A stretch of DNA of 8,462 nt from Candidatus Saccharimonadota bacterium (GTDB taxonomy: Bacteria; Patescibacteriota; Saccharimonadia; Saccharimonadales; Saccharimonadaceae). The stretch is taken from NCBI GenBank assembly GCA_028289185.1, contig JAQGGV010000034.1, positions 1 to 8,462 of the forward strand, in the 5' to 3' direction. This document shows, one piece after another, positions 5,932 through 8,462 of this stretch. Position numbers and translations under genes: made by a program. The first letter of the stretch is position 1; each line of letters starts with the position of its first letter. The notes under the pieces were generated by a model. It was given only the letters and a program-made list of their open reading frames with translations, had not been told where the DNA came from and made no database searches.

Positions 5932-6077
5932 TTATCTGGGAAAGTACACTTTGGATGGTATGACATTTTTTCTATAGAGACTGACGCGCTTTGCGTCTAC
6001 TCATTTTTCTGGTCTTGCTTCGCAAGAACCCGCCACTTCCATACGCGTGTACTCATATTTGCGTTTCACACAGCCGC
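5932..6077 (-). promoter_or_regulatory. Leader region of tRNA-Leu(CAG) with tRNA-mimic hairpin
   Basis: Homologous to the leader of the other tRNA-Leu, but about 50 bases longer. On the plus strand GACGC (5983-5987) and GCGTC (5993-5997) form a hairpin whose arm GCGTCTAC (5993-6000) repeats bases 5906-5913 of the tRNA. The extra segment (about 6001-6053) contains a second hairpin, TCTTGC-TTC-GCAAGA (6013-6027). The distal block 6054-6077 matches 2584-2607 at 22 of 24 bases. From 6078 to 6145 nothing further is supported. Confidence 0.58.
6054..6077 (-). repeat. Distal leader element, copy 2
   Basis: Second copy of the 24-base block found upstream of the other tRNA-Leu. One of the two substitutions changes a G-C pair of the possible minus-strand hairpin to G-U, keeping it pairable. 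The core CATATTTGCGTTTCAC is identical. Confidence 0.7.
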
Positions 6078-6145
6078 ACAATGAGGACTGTGATAATCAA
6101 CAACTAGTGAGTATAGCCCATTTTTATACCTAAATCAATCTGTTA

Positions 6146-6964
6146 CTAGATAGTTTTTTGGCCAAGGAGGCCAACAACTATTGCGATGGCAATGAGGCCA
6201 AAGATAATGAGCGAAATCAAAGCAAAAGGCAGGACGAGCGTCAGCCATGACAGCCAATGTGCAGCTGGTTTTTTGTCGCTGTGCTCTTGTAACTGACGAT
6301 AAAGGACTGCGTTTGCCCCTGTTGATACCACACTACTGATTGCAAAGAACGTCAGCATATTGAACAGTGCCGTCGATGCATAGGTTGTGATCCAAGCTCC
6401 TTTGGTCAGGCGCAAACTTTCCTTGATAGCATCGTTGCCACGCAGATTCTGGGTGTCGTCGAAAAAGGCGACATTCGCGAGACTGTAGCGCACCGCCATG
6501 ATGATGCCCGGGATAATGAACAACAGTGACCATAGCAGGACTTTGACAAAGACAATAATCTGCAGCCAGATGAAGCCCCATAGCTTATCAAACGATTCAG
6601 CAAAAGCCGTCCTGATACGAACATCTTCATTTTGTGCCAAACGTGCCGATGTGTACGCGCTGACTCCTGTAAAAAGCGCAGAAATCATAATAATGGCCAG
6701 TCCGATAATCAGCGAAGCAGCACCAAGCATCAGCCATTCGGTCGTTGTCCAGCCCGAAAAGGTGTTCATGAAGTCAGCCGAAGTCAGCTCACGGGCATTT
6801 GGATCCGGTGGCGGGCTGAAGGCATTGCCGAATAGTCCGAGTACCGACAGGATAATGAGCATGATTGCAACGCCCTGAGCCAGATTAAAAAGCAGCGTAA
6901 TACCGCTACTGGCGATAAAAAACGGATTGTTTTCGTAGTGTCGTTTGGATGGCTTCGCTGACAT
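6146..6964 (-). CDS. Polytopic membrane protein, GDPD-membrane-domain / DUF975-like
   Basis: A 272-aa integral membrane protein with about five hydrophobic segments: residues 20-47, 78-105, 130-157, 193-215 and 238-266. The central IIPGIIMAVRYSLANVAFFDD (150-170) followed by AIKESLRLTKGAW (179-191) is the conserved signature of the group that includes DUF975, YciC-like proteins and the membrane domain of some glycerophosphodiester phosphodiesterases. The molecular role of these proteins is poorly known; no catalytic domain is attached here. A polar extracytoplasmic or loop segment with PPPDPN lies at 50-60. Its ATG has an AAGGAAA Shine-Dalgarno seven bases upstream and a TATACT -10 candidate (6985-6990 on this strand). 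It diverges from the TrmH-type gene. Membrane nature is certain; the family link is likely. Confidence 0.85.
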   Translation of the reverse strand: MSAKPSKRHYENNPFFIASSGITLLFNLAQGVAIMLIILSVLGLFGNAFSPPPDPNARELTSADFMNTFSGWTTTEWLMLGAASLIIGLAIIMISALFTGVSAYTSARLAQNEDVRIRTAFAESFDKLWGFIWLQIIVFVKVLLWSLLFIIPGIIMAVRYSLANVAFFDDTQNLRGNDAIKESLRLTKGAWITTYASTALFNMLTFFAISSVVSTGANAVLYRQLQEHSDKKPAAHWLSWLTLVLPFALISLIIFGLIAIAIVVGLLGQKTI

Positions 6965-6984
6965 GGTATTTCCTTGTGCTTAGC

Positions 6985-7017
6985 AGTATATCAACTTATT
7001 CCGACTACTGCTAGACT
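6985..7017. promoter_or_regulatory. Divergent promoter region between membrane protein and TrmH-type gene
   Basis: Only 60 bases separate the two start codons. TATACT on the minus strand (6985-6990) would serve the membrane protein. TAGACT on the plus strand (7012-7017) ends eight bases before the methylase ATG at 7025 and would give a leaderless transcript. -35 boxes are weak for both, and the two promoters would overlap and probably compete. Confidence 0.42.
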
Positions 7018-7024
7018 GTGGTAT

Positions 7025-7555
7025 ATGCAACCAGACGAGCTAGACACGCGCAATGTAACAGACGAGTTCAAAGGAATGAGCGTTGAGGCTATTAAGGCTG
7101 AACTCGATACGCGTCGCTACCCTGTTGAAATTGCCATCGAGAACCTCGAGCGAGACTTTAACGCAGGTACAATCGTGCGCAATGCCAACGCCTTTAATGT
7201 GCGGGCTGTCCATATTGTCGGCCGTCGACAATGGAACAAACGGGGTGCGATGGCAACCGATCACTATATGAATGTCTATTATCATCCAACGATCCAGGAG
7301 TTTATCCTGGCGACCGCCGGCAAACATATCATCGGCATCGACAATATTGAGGGAAGTGTTCCACTCCATAGTTTTACCTATCCAGAAAACGCGGTGTTGG
7401 TGTTCGGTAGCGAGGGTCCTGGGCTCAGCCAGCAGATGATTGAGACCTGCGAGGCAATAGTGGCGATTGAGCAGTTTGGCAGCACCCGTTCGGTGAACGT
7501 GGGTGTTGCATCTGGCATCGCATTGTACTCGTGGTTTCAGCAGTTTGCGCTGTGA
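7025..7555 (+). CDS. SpoU/TrmH-family RNA 2'-O-methyltransferase
   Basis: A 176-aa SPOUT-class enzyme that transfers a methyl group from S-adenosylmethionine to a ribose 2'-OH of tRNA or rRNA. It is one catalytic domain plus a short N-terminal extension, lacking the extra L30-like domain of RlmB. Motif 1 is GTIVRNANAF (48-57), with the presumed catalytic R52. Motif 2 is VLVFGSEGPGLS (124-135), and motif 3 is IEQFGSTRSVNVGVASGIA (148-166) with conserved N158; together they form the SAM-binding trefoil knot. Motif 3 has Glu where many relatives have Pro (IPQ). An in-frame ATG at 6974 would add 17 residues, but that stretch overlaps the divergent promoter, so 7025 is preferred even though no Shine-Dalgarno precedes it. 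Family is certain; the modified nucleotide is not predictable from this sequence. Confidence 0.93.
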   Translation: MQPDELDTRNVTDEFKGMSVEAIKAELDTRRYPVEIAIENLERDFNAGTIVRNANAFNVRAVHIVGRRQWNKRGAMATDHYMNVYYHPTIQEFILATAGKHIIGIDNIEGSVPLHSFTYPENAVLVFGSEGPGLSQQMIETCEAIVAIEQFGSTRSVNVGVASGIALYSWFQQFAL

Positions 7556-7580
7556 AATTCTGTAATTTCTCAGAAAAGTA

Positions 7581-7609
7581 TTGACGCGCCGTCAACTAGG
7601 TGGGAAAAT
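7581..7609 (+). promoter_or_regulatory. Candidate promoter with inverted repeat, upstream of the Tyr-rich protein gene
   Basis: TTGACG (7581-7586) is a near-consensus -35, and GAAAAT (7604-7609) lies 17 bases further as a poor -10. TAGATAAT (7615-7622) is an alternative -10. TTGACG-CGC-CGTCAA (7581-7595) is a perfect 6-bp inverted repeat over the -35 and could be an operator. Confidence 0.45.
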
Positions 7610-7626
7610 GAGAGTAGATAATTCTT

Positions 7627-7632
7627 GGAGGG
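7627..7632 (+). promoter_or_regulatory. Strong Shine-Dalgarno of the Tyr-rich protein gene
   Basis: GGAGGG lies eight bases before the ATG at 7641. It is the best ribosome binding site in the window and decides this start; it suggests high translation. Confidence 0.85.
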
Positions 7633-7640
7633 AGAGTCTC

Positions 7641-8462
7641 ATGAATAGGTTACGTGGAGTGGTAAATCATATCAAATATATCCGTTCTAACTGGATTGTT
7701 GTCGCAGGTTCATTTGTCCTGTTGCTCGCAACGGTTTTGACAGTTGGATCGGTTGCAAAATCTGGCACGAGCGCCTTTGCGGCATCATACTATGGTGTAA
7801 GTGGTAGCGCGTCGTACAGTGCATACGGTGGTTCGTACGGTACGAACACTAACTACTACAGCAACCCGACGTATGGTAGTTCATACGGTAGTGGTACAAA
7901 CACAAATTACTACAATAACCCAACATACGGTTCTAGTAGCAGTTACGGTACAAACACCAACTACTATAACAATCCTACATATGGTAGCTCATCCGGCTAT
8001 GGCACCAACACTAACTACTACAGCAACCCAACCTATGGCTCTGGCAGTAGCTACGGCACCAATACGAACTACTACAACAACCCTACGTACGGTGCTTCAT
8101 ATAGCGCTTCATACAGCACTACCTATCCATACTATTACAATGGTTACTACCATAGCGGCCAATGTAGCAGTAGCTGTGGTTCATATACCAACTACTACAC
8201 ATCGAGTTACCCGTACTACAACAACGGCTATTACTACAACTCACCACAACAAGGCGGCTACACCACGTCGTACAGTAGTAACTATCCTTACTACAACAAT
8301 GGTTACTACTATAACCAACCTCAACAGGGCGGTTACACGACTTCTTATAGCAGCTCGTACCCGTACTACAACAACGGCTACTACTACACTCAGCCACAGC
8401 AAGGTGGTTACACAACATCATATAGTAGCAATTACCCTTACTACTACAACGGCAATTACTAC
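7641..8462 (+). CDS. Exported tyrosine-rich repeat protein (3' end outside window)
   Basis: The first 274 residues of a protein that is still open at the window edge. A basic N-terminus (MNRLRGVVNHIKYIRSNW) precedes a hydrophobic helix at about 19-39 and a possible AFA cleavage site near residue 47, so it is a signal peptide or N-terminal anchor. The rest is low-complexity Tyr/Asn/Ser/Gly/Thr: I count 65 Tyr in residues 50-274. It has five 18-residue repeats (68 to about 155; consensus TNTNYYNNPTYGSSSSYG), then a bridge with the only cysteines, C175 and C179 (CSSSC), then 25-residue repeats from 190 (YPYYNNGYYY, a PQQGGYTTSYSS half). There are almost no charged residues after position 50. This resembles prion-like or adhesive surface proteins; a cell-surface or matrix role is inferred. 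No enzyme domain is visible. Confidence 0.88.
   Translation, partial: MNRLRGVVNHIKYIRSNWIVVAGSFVLLLATVLTVGSVAKSGTSAFAASYYGVSGSASYSAYGGSYGTNTNYYSNPTYGSSYGSGTNTNYYNNPTYGSSSSYGTNTNYYNNPTYGSSSGYGTNTNYYSNPTYGSGSSYGTNTNYYNNPTYGASYSASYSTTYPYYYNGYYHSGQCSSSCGSYTNYYTSSYPYYNNGYYYNSPQQGGYTTSYSSNYPYYNNGYYYNQPQQGGYTTSYSSSYPYYNNGYYYTQPQQGGYTTSYSSNYPYYYNGNYY
7842..8105 (+). repeat. Five in-frame tandem repeats of 54 bp (18 residues)
   Basis: Units begin at 7842, 7896, 7950, 8004 and 8058, each encoding TNTNYY(S/N)NPTYG plus a variable Gly/Ser/Tyr tail; the last tail is shorter or diverged. Codons for identical residues differ between units: Thr uses ACG, ACA, ACC and ACT. Confidence 0.92.
8208..8462 (+). 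repeat. In-frame tandem repeats of 75 bp (25 residues), running off the window
   Basis: Units begin at 8208, 8283, 8358 and 8433 (the last incomplete), each opening with YPYYNNGYYY or a close variant. A diverged 28-residue relative starts at 8124 (YPYYYNGYY) and carries the CSSSC motif. The number of copies beyond the edge is unknown. Confidence 0.92.

Noticed and set aside
7554..7569. Terminator after the TrmH-type gene (GAAATT-CTGT-AATTTC)
   Set aside because: The 6-bp AT-rich stem overlaps the stop codon and has no T-run after it; too weak to call.
8119..8421. Minus-strand Cys/Ser-rich open frame
   Set aside because: It is the antisense reflection of Tyr/Asn codon repeats, with no ribosome site or promoter.
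7842..8462. Tandem repeats resembling a CRISPR array
   Set aside because: Units are contiguous with no unique spacers, keep one reading frame, and vary at synonymous codon positions, as expected of a repetitive protein.

Overview
The window looks like a chromosomal segment of a small-genome bacterium, most plausibly a Candidate Phyla Radiation lineage such as Saccharibacteria. This is inferred from compact gene packing, start sites with little or no leader, many proteins without a familiar family, and short housekeeping enzymes. TGA is used as an ordinary stop (ends of the 611 and 7025 genes), so the TGA=Gly code of Gracilibacteria/Absconditabacteria is not in use. No rRNA or other decisive taxonomic marker is present.

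Left block (1-2020, + strand): the 3' end of recG, a 274-aa protein with the metal-ligand pattern of zinc-dependent phospholipase C / S1-P1 nucleases, and rsmD (16S rRNA guanine-N2 methyltransferase). They are packed with a 5-base gap and then an ATGA overlap, and end at a hairpin terminator. A one-gene module follows (2033-2388): a perfect sigma70 consensus promoter, a 77-aa protein of unknown function and a 14-bp-stem terminator.

Middle block (2390-5931): two minus-strand tRNA-Leu genes, anticodons UAG and CAG, lie about 3.4 kb apart in the same orientation. Between them on the plus strand are a 543-aa FAD-dependent oxidoreductase of the GlcD/D-lactate dehydrogenase type and a 449-aa acidic protein I do not recognise. 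Each tRNA has a homologous 5' leader with a hairpin that mimics part of its own tRNA and a distal 24-base element shared by both. Each also has a 3' terminator region that can pair with the tRNA's encoded ACCA end.

Right block (5932-8462): a five-helix membrane protein (minus) diverges from a SpoU/TrmH-type RNA 2'-O-methyltransferase (plus) across 60 bases. An incomplete gene (7641 to the window edge) follows. It has a strong Shine-Dalgarno, a signal or anchor helix, and a Tyr/Asn/Gly/Ser-rich exported region made of five 18-residue repeats followed by 25-residue repeats; about 29% of its mature part is tyrosine.

The translation and RNA-maturation theme (rsmD, two tRNA-Leu, TrmH-type methylase) is ordinary. 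The parts most worth following up are the Tyr-rich repeat protein, the tRNA-Leu leaders, the phospholipase-C-like protein and the two unrecognised genes.
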